A stretch of 24,193 nt of DNA from Pantoea phytobeneficialis (GCF_009728735.1 NZ_CP024636.1:3640638-3664830); one strand, 5' to 3'; shown: positions 1 to 7,661, counted from the stretch's first letter. Numbers and translations are program-made. The notes: generated from the sequence alone by a model not told the origin.

Positions 1-62
1 TTGCCGGGCAACAGGCAGAGGTCGAGTTTGTTTTTACTGACATCAATACCGAGATAAATCAT
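1..62 (-). CDS. IS110-family transposase, N-terminal 20 codons (partial)
   Basis: The minus strand from 62 reads MIYLGIDVSKNKLDLCLLPG and runs off the window. This is the start of the DEDD (RuvC-like) domain of IS110 transposases. The Asp in GIDVSK corresponds to the first catalytic Asp (compare GIDTAKEKLD in IS621). An AAGGGAG ribosome-binding site lies at about 69-75, also in the last stem of the predicted bridge RNA, so RNA folding and translation initiation may compete. The family joins this domain to a C-terminal Tnp domain with a catalytic Ser, seen here only in the right-hand copy. That both copies are the same element is inferred from the donor-guide matches. Confidence 0.85.
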   Translation of the reverse strand, partial: MIYLGIDVSKNKLDLCLLPG

Positions 63-69
63 AAGACAG

Positions 70-256
70 CTCCCTTTCACATGAACCATCACGCCATCTT
101 GCCTTGTACATACGAAGTCAGAGCTTCTGGTTACCGTTCAGAGTAGATGCTGGCGTGAAAGGAGAAACGGAGGGCTTTAAGCTACGGCACAAGATCGGGT
201 CTTAAGCGGCGCGACAAGCTGCCTCCGTTTCGTGTAACGGGTAGCTAACCAGTTAC
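70..256 (-). ncRNA. Predicted IS110 bridge RNA (5' stem-loop, target-binding loop, donor-binding loop)
   Basis: All positions are plus-strand, RNA read from 256 down. The 5' stem-loop pairs GTAAC (256-252) with GTTAC (238-234). The target-binding loop has a 10-bp stem (231-222 with 173-164) and a small apical stem AAGA/TCTT (203-200 with 194-191). Its 5' side contains TCGCGCCGCT (214-205), identical to the host sequence flanking LE. Its 3' side contains CCGTAGC (187-181), complementary to GCTACGG. The donor-binding loop is closed by CTCC/TTTCAC paired with GTGAAAGGGAG (164-155 with 80-70; one bulge), with an apical stem GAAG/CTTC (127-124 with 117-114). It carries ACGGTA (137-132), matching the RE, and TACAAG (108-103), complementary to CT+LE. 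Order and guide logic are those known for IS621. The exact ends are estimates: 5' from the predicted junction promoter, 3' from the last stem. Confidence 0.8.
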
Positions 257-270
257 AACTTCAAGATACA

Positions 271-342
271 AGCGGCGCGATTTATCGCGCAGGTTTTGCT
301 GCAATACGCACGATATTGCGCGATAAATCGCGCCGCTACGGG
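271..342. repeat. Host palindromic repeat (REP-like), hit by the IS110 element in one arm
   Basis: GCGGCGCGATTTATCGCGCA (272-291) and its exact reverse complement (317-336) form a 20-bp perfect stem around a 25-base loop. The loop holds a second possible hairpin (GCAATA 301-306 with TATTGC 314-319). I recall this palindrome as frequent in Pantoea-type genomes; that needs a genome count. The right arm continues CTACGGG. The left arm breaks off at its CT core (272-271), where IS110 sequence begins, so the missing half should lie beyond the other end of the element. By copy pattern this is an extragenic repeat, not part of the IS. Confidence 0.75.
328..341 (+). other. Unoccupied predicted IS110 target site
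   Basis: TCGCGCCGCTACGG here contains, in order, the 10 bases identical to the left target guide (214-205 minus) and the 7 bases complementary to the right target guide (187-181 minus), overlapping at GCT, with the CT core at 336-337. It is the mirror image of the site that was used at 271-272. This is a direct sequence match; its use as a target is inferred from bridge-RNA rules. Confidence 0.7.
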
Positions 343-352
343 TTTGTATCTG

Positions 353-381
353 CATGCTTGCCAGCATAACTGGCAAGCATG
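353..381 (-). terminator. Stem-loop downstream of putA
   Basis: CATGCTTGCCAG (353-364) pairs perfectly with CTGGCAAGCATG (370-381) around a five-base loop, 13 bases beyond the putA stop. On the putA strand it is not followed by a T-run, so it is not a canonical intrinsic terminator. It may instead act as a 3'-end-stabilising hairpin or with Rho. Confidence 0.45.
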
Positions 382-393
382 TTATTGGTGACG

Positions 394-3300
394 TTAACCA
401 ATGGTCATCAGACTGGCGTTACCACCCGCTGCTGCGGTGTTGACGCTGAGCGAACGCTCAATCAGCAACCGTTCCAGCAGCAAATTGGTTTCCCCACGGG
501 CGAAGCCCTGCACGGAAACAATAGCACCTTCACGCGCTGCGACCTGCTCGCACAGGTTGCGTAACTGATCGGCATCACCGTGGTAGATCACCGCATCAAA
601 CTCTGCGGCCAGCAGATCTTTTGCCAGCGTAATACGCTGCTGTACCGCCGCTGGTAAGGCAGCACGCAATGAACGATGTAGCTCGTCATCTGGCCATAGC
701 GCCTGACTACCGACACTGGTGACAGCCGCCAGTTGCGTCAGTGCATCCTGTTGGTTGTCGGCAATACACAGCACCTGCTCACGCGGCAGCAAAGTAAAGG
801 TATTGCGCTCACCGGTAGGACCCGGCAACAGACGGACGGTACCGGCCTGTGCCAACTGGTCATAACGTTGCGTCAGGGCCAGCAGCTCGGGTTTGTCCTG
901 CGCCCATTGTTGCAATGCCTGGTGTGCGCTGAGCAGGGTGGTACGCAAGGTGCTATCCACCGGACGTTCAGCATCCTGACGATCAAACGTTGTAAGCAGC
1001 GCGCCATCCGGACGGTTCGCCAGCAGGCGATACAGATACAACGGGCCACCCGCTTTCGGTCCGGTGCCCGATAAACCTTCACCACCGAACGGTTGTACGC
1101 CAACCACCGCACCCACCATATTACGGTTAACATAGAGGTTGCCGACTTTGGCCCCTGCCGTTACCTGGGCGATGGTTTCGTCAATGCGCGTATGCACCCC
1201 CAGCGTTAAACCGTAACCGGAAGCATTGATCTGGTCGATCAGCTGCGGCAGATTATTGCGCGCAAAACGGACAACGTGCAGCACCGGACCAAACACTTCT
1301 TTATCCAGATCGCTGACCTGCTCCAGTTCAATCAACGTCGGTTTCACAAAGGTGCCGGTCGTCCACTCTTTCGTGTCCTGCGGATTTTCCTGTGCAGCCT
1401 GGTAGATGGTGAAACCTTTATTGCGCATAGCCTGAATATGGCGCTCGATATTGGCTTTGGCTTCGGCATCAATCACCGGGCCGATGTCCGTCGAGAGGCG
1501 TTCTGGGTTCCCCATGCGACATTCCGCCATCGCACCGCGCAGCATTTTTAACGTGTGTTCGGCGACATCTTCCTGCACGCACAGCAGACGCAGCGCCGAG
1601 CAGCGCTGACCTGCACTGTCGAACGCGGAGGCGACAATATCCACCACCACTTGTTCAGTCAGTGCTGATGAATCGACGATCATCGCGTTCATGCCGCCGG
1701 TTTCCGCAATCAATGGAGTGGGGCGTCCCTGTGGATCAAGACGTCCGGCAAGATTGCGTTGTAGCAGCGTCGCGACCGCCGTGGAACCGGTAAACATCAC
1801 GCCGCGCACACGGTCATCACCGGTCAACTGTGCGCCGACAGTCTCACCGAGTCCTGGCAGCAGCTGCAACACGCCAGACGGCACACCGGCATCCAGCATA
1901 ATCTGTACCGCCTGGGCGGCAATCAGCGGCGTTTGCTCGGCAGGTTTCGCCAGCACGCTGTTGCCTGCGGCGAGCGCGGCGGCAATCTGCCCGCTGAAAA
2001 TCGCCAGCGGGAAGTTCCACGGACTGATACACACCACCGGGCCGAGTGGACGGTGGGTTTCGTTGTCGAAATCGTCACGCACCATACCGGCGTAGTAATA
2101 GAGGAAATCAACCGCTTCGCGGACTTCGGCGATGGCGTTGTTATAGGTTTTACCCGCCTCACGCACCAGCAGGCCAATCAGTTGCTGCATCTGGCTTTCC
2201 ATCATCTCAGCAGCGCGCTCCAGAATGGCGGCACGCTCCTGGGGTGGGGTGGCGAACCAGATCGGGCCGGCATTCACTGCCGCATCCAGTGCTTGTGAGA
2301 CTTCTTGCGGGGTGGCTTCACGTACGTGACCCACCACATCGGCTGGCGCAGATGGGTTGAGTACCGGGTTGCTGCTGCCGACAGCCAGTTCACCTTCAAT
2401 CAGCGGCTGGGCCTGCCACGGCTGGCTGGCGCTGTTGAGCAAAGCACTGGAAAGCGAGGCCAGACGGTGTTCGTTGGCCAGGTCCAGACCGGCAGAGTTA
2501 ACACGTTTCTCTCCGTACAGCTCACGCGGTAACGGAATTTTGGCGTGAGGCAGCCCCATTGCGCCTTCGCTGGCGCCCATTTTCTCCACTGCCGTCACCG
2601 GGTCAGCGACCAGCTCATCAATCGGCAATGAGGTATCGGCGATGCGGTTAACAAATGAGGTGTTGGCACCGTTTTCCAGCAGGCGACGAACCAGATAGGC
2701 CAACAGGGTTTCGTGCGTACCTACCGGCGCATAAATACGGCACGGACGATTGAGTTTGCCATCGGCGACTTTACCCACCACCTGTTCGTACAGCGGCTCA
2801 CCCATGCCATGCAGGCACTGGAATTCGTACTGGCCCGGATAATAGTTATTCCCTGCCAGCTGATAAATGGCCGCGAGGGTGTGAGCGTTGTGGGTGGCAA
2901 ACTGCGGATAGATCAGATTCGGCACCGCCAGCAGCTTGCGTGCGCAGGCCAGATAGGAGATATCGGTGTACACTTTGCGGGTATAGACCGGGTAGCCTTC
3001 CAGGCCGTCCATCTGGGCGCGTTTGATTTCGCTGTCCCAATAGGCACCTTTCACCAGACGAATCATCAGTCGGCGACGGCTACGCTGGGCCAGATCGACC
3101 AGGTAATCAATGACAAACGGACAACGCTTCTGGTAAGCCTGGATAACAAAGCCAATGCCGTTCCAACCTTCCAGCTCCGGCTCGAAGCAGAGTTTTTCCA
3201 GCAGATCGAGCGACAGTTCGAGGCGGTCAGCTTCTTCTGCATCGATGTTAATACCAATGTCATAAGAGCGAGCCAGCAGCGTCAGGGATTTCAGCGTGGG

Positions 3301-4338
3301 ATAGAGTTCTTCCATGACGCGTTCATATTGCGCACGGCTGTAGCGCGGATGCAGTGCCGACAGTTTGATCGAGATCCCCGGACCTTCATAAATACCACGG
3401 CCATTGGACGCTTTGCCGATGGCATGGATCGCCTGCTGATAAGACACCAGATAGGCTTTGGCATCGCTGGCAGTCAGCGCTGCTTCGCCCAGCATGTCAT
3501 ACGAATAACGGAAACCTTTCTCTTCCAGCTTGCGTGCATTAGCCAGGGCTTCGGCGATAGTTTCGCCAGTGACGAACTGCTCACCCATCAGGCGCATCGC
3601 CATATCCACGCCTTTACGAATCAACGGCTCGCCGCTTTTACCGATAATCCGGTTGAGTGAGCGCGATAAATTCGCTTCGTTATGAGTCGAAACCAGACGG
3701 CCAGTGAACAGCAGACCCCAGGTGGCGGCATTTACGAACATCGACGGGCTACGACCGAGGTGGGATTGCCAGTTACCGTTGCTGATTTTGTCGCGGATCA
3801 ACGCGTCACGCGTGGGTTTGTCCGGAATACGCAATAAGGCTTCCGCCAGACACATCAGCGCGACCCCCTCCTGCGAGGAGAGGGAAAACTCCTGCAACAG
3901 ACTTTGCACCATCCCGGCGCGACCGGTTGCACCTTTCTGATGCCGTAATTTATCCGCGAGGCTGTACGCCAGTTGATGCGTTTTCTCCGCCAGTGGGGCA
4001 GGGAGACGGGCCTGTTCCAGCAGCATTGGCACTGCATCGGTTTCCGGGCGACGCCAGGCGGCGGTGATGGCTGAACGCGTCACCGACTGCGGCAGAATGT
4101 GTTCGGCAAAATCGAGGAAAGGTTGCACCGACTCTTCTGACGTTTGTTCTTCCGGCGCGCCCTCGATGAGTTGTAGCGGAATTTCCGGTAATGCGTCACC
4201 GGATTCCAGCTGTGTCAGGTAATTAAAAATTGCCTGTTTAATCAGCCAGTGCGGCGTGCGATCAATCTTCTGTGCTGCCAGTTTAATGCGATCGCGGGTA
4301 GCTTCATCCAGCTTCACCCCCATCGTGGTGGTTCCCAT
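394..4338 (-). CDS. putA: Trifunctional proline utilisation protein PutA
   Basis: This 1314-residue protein oxidises proline to glutamate in two steps and represses the put genes. E. coli PutA is 1320 residues and aligns throughout. Residues 1 to about 47 (MGTTTMGVKLDEATRDR) form the ribbon-helix-helix DNA-binding domain. The FAD proline dehydrogenase barrel lies at about 260-610, with RLVKGAYWDSEIKRAQ and the proline-binding pair in YLVRRLLENG. The P5C dehydrogenase domain lies at about 645-1130, with the NAD-binding WNFPLAIF segment and the nucleophile in DSAGQRCSALR (near residue 913). The C-terminal domain ends in the conserved AAGGNASLMTIG. In enteric bacteria PutA leaves DNA for the membrane when its flavin is reduced. 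The ATG start has GAGGA ten bases upstream; an internal Met at position 6 is possible, but the N-terminus matches E. coli exactly. It is divergent from putP. Confidence 0.97.
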   Translation of the reverse strand: MGTTTMGVKLDEATRDRIKLAAQKIDRTPHWLIKQAIFNYLTQLESGDALPEIPLQLIEGAPEEQTSEESVQPFLDFAEHILPQSVTRSAITAAWRRPETDAVPMLLEQARLPAPLAEKTHQLAYSLADKLRHQKGATGRAGMVQSLLQEFSLSSQEGVALMCLAEALLRIPDKPTRDALIRDKISNGNWQSHLGRSPSMFVNAATWGLLFTGRLVSTHNEANLSRSLNRIIGKSGEPLIRKGVDMAMRLMGEQFVTGETIAEALANARKLEEKGFRYSYDMLGEAALTASDAKAYLVSYQQAIHAIGKASNGRGIYEGPGISIKLSALHPRYSRAQYERVMEELYPTLKSLTLLARSYDIGINIDAEEADRLELSLDLLEKLCFEPELEGWNGIGFVIQAYQKRCPFVIDYLVDLAQRSRRRLMIRLVKGAYWDSEIKRAQMDGLEGYPVYTRKVYTDISYLACARKLLAVPNLIYPQFATHNAHTLAAIYQLAGNNYYPGQYEFQCLHGMGEPLYEQVVGKVADGKLNRPCRIYAPVGTHETLLAYLVRRLLENGANTSFVNRIADTSLPIDELVADPVTAVEKMGASEGAMGLPHAKIPLPRELYGEKRVNSAGLDLANEHRLASLSSALLNSASQPWQAQPLIEGELAVGSSNPVLNPSAPADVVGHVREATPQEVSQALDAAVNAGPIWFATPPQERAAILERAAEMMESQMQQLIGLLVREAGKTYNNAIAEVREAVDFLYYYAGMVRDDFDNETHRPLGPVVCISPWNFPLAIFSGQIAAALAAGNSVLAKPAEQTPLIAAQAVQIMLDAGVPSGVLQLLPGLGETVGAQLTGDDRVRGVMFTGSTAVATLLQRNLAGRLDPQGRPTPLIAETGGMNAMIVDSSALTEQVVVDIVASAFDSAGQRCSALRLLCVQEDVAEHTLKMLRGAMAECRMGNPERLSTDIGPVIDAEAKANIERHIQAMRNKGFTIYQAAQENPQDTKEWTTGTFVKPTLIELEQVSDLDKEVFGPVLHVVRFARNNLPQLIDQINASGYGLTLGVHTRIDETIAQVTAGAKVGNLYVNRNMVGAVVGVQPFGGEGLSGTGPKAGGPLYLYRLLANRPDGALLTTFDRQDAERPVDSTLRTTLLSAHQALQQWAQDKPELLALTQRYDQLAQAGTVRLLPGPTGERNTFTLLPREQVLCIADNQQDALTQLAAVTSVGSQALWPDDELHRSLRAALPAAVQQRITLAKDLLAAEFDAVIYHGDADQLRNLCEQVAAREGAIVSVQGFARGETNLLLERLLIERSLSVNTAAAGGNASLMTIG

Positions 4339-4639
4339 GCTTGCCTGTTCCTCAAAAGAGTAGAGAGAGTTCTGAAGTGATCTGCACTATTACCCATGTT
4401 GCAACTTTGTGCAACCGTGTTAAATGTGTGCCATGTCGTTAGTAGGATGTCTGTTGCAAGATTCTCGCCAGGGTTGCAACTCATCTGCTGGAGGTTTATT
4501 TCGGTGCAACCCGCTGTTGCCCCGATCACAACCTGTGAAACGTCGTTAACTCCGCGTATTCAAAGGCATTGTGCCAGACGCCGCTTTGCGGCAGGATACC
4601 GCGCCTTTATGGAGATCCAATAACAAGTGGAGAGACGAA
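4339..4639. promoter_or_regulatory. put control region with PutA operator motifs
   Basis: The 301 bases between putA and putP carry five copies of the PutA operator motif GTTGCA or its complement: 4398-4405 (palindromic GTTGCAAC), 4410-4415, 4453-4458, 4473-4480 (GTTGCAAC again) and 4505-4510. There is also one near match, GTTGCC, at 4516-4521. E. coli put control DNA likewise has several GTTGCA operators bound by the PutA ribbon-helix-helix domain. The sites cluster in the putA-proximal half, so one repressor could close both promoters. I could not assign -10/-35 boxes reliably. Confidence 0.85.
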
Positions 4640-6124
4640 ATGAGTGTCAGTACACCGATGCTGGTGACTTTTGTTGTATATATCCTTGGGATGGTGTTGA
4701 TTGGTTTCATTGCTTACCGTTCAACCAAAAACTTTGATGACTATATTCTCGGTGGGCGCAGCCTCGGAAGCGTAGTCACCGCGCTTTCAGCCGGTGCATC
4801 AGACATGAGCGGCTGGTTACTGATGGGCCTGCCTGGGGCGATTTTCCTGTCGGGTATTTCTGAGAGTTGGATTGCAATCGGTCTGACCATTGGTGCCTGG
4901 CTGAACTGGAAGATTGTCGCCGGACGCCTGCGTGTGCAAACCGAGCATCACAATAATGCGCTGACGCTGCCGGACTTCTTTACCAGCCGTTTTGAGGATC
5001 ACAGTAAGATTCTGCGCGTTATCTCGGCGCTGGTTATTCTTATCTTCTTTACCATCTACTGCGCCTCGGGTGTGGTGGCCGGTGCCCGTCTGTTCGAAAG
5101 CACTTTCGGCATGGATTATCAGACCGCGCTGTGGGCGGGCGCTGCCGCAACCATTCTGTATACCTTAGTCGGCGGTTTCCTGGCTGTTAGCTGGACCGAT
5201 ACCGTGCAGGCCAGCCTGATGATTTTCGCGCTGATCCTGACCCCGGTGATTGTGATTGTCGCGGTGGGTGGCTTCTCCGATTCACTGGCGGTGATTGAAG
5301 CGAAAAGCCTCGAAAACCTGAATATGCTGAAAGGCCTGAATTTTGTGGCGATTGTGTCGCTGCTGGGCTGGGGGCTTGGATACTTTGGTCAGCCCCATAT
5401 TCTGGCGCGCTTTATGGCGGCTGATTCGCATCGCTCCATCCGAACGGCGCGCCGTATCGGCATGACCTGGATGATTCTGTGCCTGGCGGGTGCGGTTGCG
5501 GTCGGTTTCTTCGGTATTGCTTACTTCCAGAACCATCCGGAGCAGGCGAGCGGCGTCAGCCAGAATGGTGAACGCGTGTTTATCGAGTTGGCACGTATTC
5601 TGTTTAACCCGTGGATTGCCGGTATTCTGCTGTCGGCCATTCTGGCGGCGGTAATGTCAACCCTGAGCTGTCAGTTGCTGGTCTGCTCCAGCGCGCTGAC
5701 GGAAGATCTCTATAAAGGTTTCCTGCGCAAAAATGCCAGCCAGAAAGAGTTGGTATGGGTTGTGCGCTTGATGGTACTGCTGATTGCATTGATCGCCATT
5801 GCGCTGGCGTCAAACCCGGATAACCGCGTACTCGGTCTGGTCAGTTATGCCTGGGCGGGCTTTGGTGCGGCTTTTGGTCCGGTGGTGTTGTTCGGTGTGT
5901 GCTGGCAGCGTATGACACGCAACGGTGCTCTGGCTGGCATGGTGATTGGTGCCGCCACGGTGTTGGTGTGGAAACAATATGGCTGGCTGGGTCTGTATGA
6001 AATCATCCCTGGCTTCCTGTTCGCCAGCATCGCGATTGTCGTCGTCAGCCTGTTGGGCCGCGCACCCTCGCAGATGGCTCAACAACGCTTTGCCGCAGCG
6101 GAAGCGGAATATCTGACCAAATAA
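4640..6124 (+). CDS. putP: Sodium/proline symporter PutP
   Basis: This 494-residue inner-membrane protein of the solute:sodium symporter family imports proline with Na+ for PutA to degrade. It matches E. coli PutP (502 residues) along its length, with about 13 hydrophobic segments. The Na+-site residues Asp55 and Ser57 are present in SAGASDMSGW, as is the STLSCQLLVCSS helix. The start was placed at 4640 (MSVSTPMLVTF), not at an in-frame ATG 23 codons upstream, because homologues begin here and GGAGAG lies at 4629-4634. It is divergent from putA and shares its PutA operators. An intrinsic terminator follows. Confidence 0.96.
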   Translation: MSVSTPMLVTFVVYILGMVLIGFIAYRSTKNFDDYILGGRSLGSVVTALSAGASDMSGWLLMGLPGAIFLSGISESWIAIGLTIGAWLNWKIVAGRLRVQTEHHNNALTLPDFFTSRFEDHSKILRVISALVILIFFTIYCASGVVAGARLFESTFGMDYQTALWAGAAATILYTLVGGFLAVSWTDTVQASLMIFALILTPVIVIVAVGGFSDSLAVIEAKSLENLNMLKGLNFVAIVSLLGWGLGYFGQPHILARFMAADSHRSIRTARRIGMTWMILCLAGAVAVGFFGIAYFQNHPEQASGVSQNGERVFIELARILFNPWIAGILLSAILAAVMSTLSCQLLVCSSALTEDLYKGFLRKNASQKELVWVVRLMVLLIALIAIALASNPDNRVLGLVSYAWAGFGAAFGPVVLFGVCWQRMTRNGALAGMVIGAATVLVWKQYGWLGLYEIIPGFLFASIAIVVVSLLGRAPSQMAQQRFAAAEAEYLTK

Positions 6125-6144
6125 ATCCTTCTCCCGAGATGTCA

Positions 6145-6172
6145 CCCGCCTCATTAATGAGGCGGGTTTTTT
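6145..6172 (+). terminator. putP intrinsic terminator
   Basis: The perfect 11-bp inverted repeat CCCGCCTCATT/AATGAGGCGGG (6145-6166) is followed directly by six T. It lies 20 bases after the putP stop codon. Confidence 0.92.
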
Positions 6173-6173
6173 A

Positions 6174-6851
6174 TCGCACGTTTTGCACAAGAAACGTTTC
6201 AGTGAGAATAGAAGCTGGGTAAGGGCCATTTACCTCAGTAAGCTCATCCTTGTTCCTTCTTACACCCGATTGATTAATAAATGTACTTTCCACTGACCGG
6301 ACTGCGAAAACGGAGCAGCGATCTTTCATGTTTTTTAGTTGGATTAACTGGTCAGAATGATTTCCGAATCCTCCTAAAAACTTCATGCGCAGTCGAATTA
6401 ATCAATTACATGATAAATAAAACAAATTTAATTTAAGCTGTGAACTGCTTACGGGGCCTGGTCACTTTTTGTTGGTCACCAGGTAAAATTACTGTTGCAA
6501 ATTACCGCAAATATGATGCATTTTAATCATAAGCGTTGTCAGATGTGTGGCTAAGGTCACTGGAGTTCGCGCATGATTCGGTCCTTCAAAGGACAGGTAA
6601 ATACCCTTCAACATACGCAGTTCACTGCGGGGGATTTTTTCCCTCGAAAGTTTCCTCTTCACTTTTCAAGCTTCGTTCTTTTTCAATCTCATATTTCTTA
6701 CCGGTGCGTAACAGCGTTTGCGCGTTGTTGCACACTATTCTCAATGGCTCGAAACGGCTCTAAAGGAAGCCACGTCAACCTCTAAAGCGTTCACGTCATC
6801 GCAACAGGATAATCCTGAAGCGATAAATGAAACCAACTGTAAGGTGCCACT
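6174..6851. other. Long non-coding stretch between putP and phoH
   Basis: I see no convincing gene in these 678 bases. Short open frames exist on both strands but none has a good ribosome-binding site or recognisable protein. The DNA is AT-richer than its neighbours. Visible items are TGGTCAC twice (6459-6465 and 6473-6479), forming an imperfect dyad CCTGGT/ACCAGG (6457-6462 and 6478-6483); a related AGGTCAC at 6554-6560; the small palindrome GTCCTT-ca-AAGGAC (about 6581-6594); and a dyad just before phoH. A long phoH leader or a small RNA is possible but not shown by the sequence. Confidence 0.5.
6798..6824 (+). promoter_or_regulatory. Dyad directly upstream of phoH
   Basis: ATCGC-aa-CAGGAT-a-ATCCTG-aa-GCGAT is symmetrical over 27 bases except for the aa spacers. 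It ends 18 bases before the AAGG ribosome-binding site of phoH. It could be an operator or a leader hairpin. No regulator can be named from the sequence. Confidence 0.4.
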
Positions 6852-7640
6852 ATGGGAAGACAGAAAGCAGTGATCAAAGCGCGTCGTGAAGCCCGCAGAG
6901 TGCTTCGTAATGACTCTCGCAGTCATCGTCAGCGTGAAGAAGAATCGGTCACTTCGCTGGTGCAGATGGGTGGGTTGGATGCAATTGGCATGGCACGCGA
7001 TGTGCGAGACAGTTCACCAATTGAAGCCAGAAATGATGCTCAGGCGCACTATCTTAAAGCCATAGAAACGAAACAGCTTATTTTCGCGACCGGAGAAGCG
7101 GGCTGCGGAAAAACCTGGATTAGCGCAGCCAAAGCGGCTGAGGCCCTGATACATAAGGATATCGACAGGATAATCGTTACACGCCCGGTCCTACAGGCGG
7201 ATGAAGACCTCGGTTTCCTCCCCGGAGACATTTCCGAGAAATTCGCCCCGTATTTCCGACCGGTCTACGACGTTCTGGTTAAACGTCTCGGCTCTTCCTT
7301 TATGCAGTACTGCCTGCGCCCGGAAATCGGCAAGGTAGAGATCGCGCCCTTCGCTTATATGCGAGGACGTACTTTCGAAAATGCCGTGGTGATTCTCGAC
7401 GAGGCACAAAACGTCACCGCTGCGCAGATGAAGATGTTCCTGACGCGTCTTGGTGAGAACGTGACCGTCATCGTCAACGGCGATATTACCCAGTGCGATT
7501 TACCGCGCGGAGTGACATCCGGACTCGCGGATGCCTTGGGACGATTCGAAGAAGATGAGATGATCGGCGTGGTTCGTTTTGGCAAAGACGACTGTGTCCG
7601 TTCGGCCTTGTGTCAGCGTACGCTACATGCTTACAGTTAA
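6852..7640 (+). CDS. phoH: PhoH-family ATPase
   Basis: This 262-residue cytoplasmic P-loop protein nearly matches the C-terminal 260 residues of E. coli PhoH, a phosphate-starvation-inducible ATPase. Walker A is GEAGCGKT (81-88), Walker B is VVILDEAQN (about 175-183), and the arginine-rich N-terminus starts MGRQKAVIKARREARR. Some E. coli annotations give a 354-residue protein, but here an in-frame TAA at 6840-6842 excludes a longer N-terminus. AAGG lies seven bases before the ATG. Biochemical function in this family is poorly known; a role in RNA metabolism has been suggested. I found no clear Pho box upstream, unlike for phoA. An intrinsic terminator follows. Confidence 0.93.
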   Translation: MGRQKAVIKARREARRVLRNDSRSHRQREEESVTSLVQMGGLDAIGMARDVRDSSPIEARNDAQAHYLKAIETKQLIFATGEAGCGKTWISAAKAAEALIHKDIDRIIVTRPVLQADEDLGFLPGDISEKFAPYFRPVYDVLVKRLGSSFMQYCLRPEIGKVEIAPFAYMRGRTFENAVVILDEAQNVTAAQMKMFLTRLGENVTVIVNGDITQCDLPRGVTSGLADALGRFEEDEMIGVVRFGKDDCVRSALCQRTLHAYS

Positions 7641-7661
7641 CCATTGAGATTTGATACACAA

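Larger units (their letters stand above)
1..270 (-). mobile_element. IS110-family element, left end (LE) copy, truncated by window edge
   Basis: Reading the minus strand, host sequence ending CGCGCCG-CT is followed at 270 by element sequence beginning TGTATCTTG. Then come about 208 non-coding bases and the transposase start at 62. A long non-coding LE in front of the transposase gene is typical of the IS110 group (IS621 type), where it encodes the bridge RNA. The boundary at 270/271 rests on three agreements: the other arm of the host palindrome continues CT-ACGG where this one continues CT-TGTA; the guide sequences inside the element predict a CT core there; and joining RE to LE at this point gives a well-spaced promoter. 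There are no terminal inverted repeats or target duplication, as is normal for this family. The rest lies left of the window. Confidence 0.85.

Noticed and set aside
264..351. AGATACAA (264-271) and TTGTATCT (344-351) as outer arms of the palindrome
   Set aside because: The left copy falls inside the IS110 left end by the guide and core evidence, and the arms would need a six-base bulge on one side only. The eight-base match is treated as coincidence, though it deserves a look in an empty-site allele.
2713..3660. 315-codon open frame antisense to putA
   Set aside because: It lies wholly inside the conserved putA catalytic region, has no recognisable protein features, and such shadows are common opposite GC-rich genes.
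6494..6499. GTTGCA upstream of phoH as a PutA operator
   Set aside because: A single hexamer is expected by chance at this length; PutA sites at put occur in clusters.
6535..6560. GTTGTCA and AGGTCAC as a Pho box for phoH
   Set aside because: The half-sites are not 11 bases apart, and no other pair in the region has the right spacing.
6573..6785. 70-codon open frame before phoH
   Set aside because: No ribosome-binding site, no recognisable composition or motif, and an overlapping frame of similar length exists, as expected by chance.
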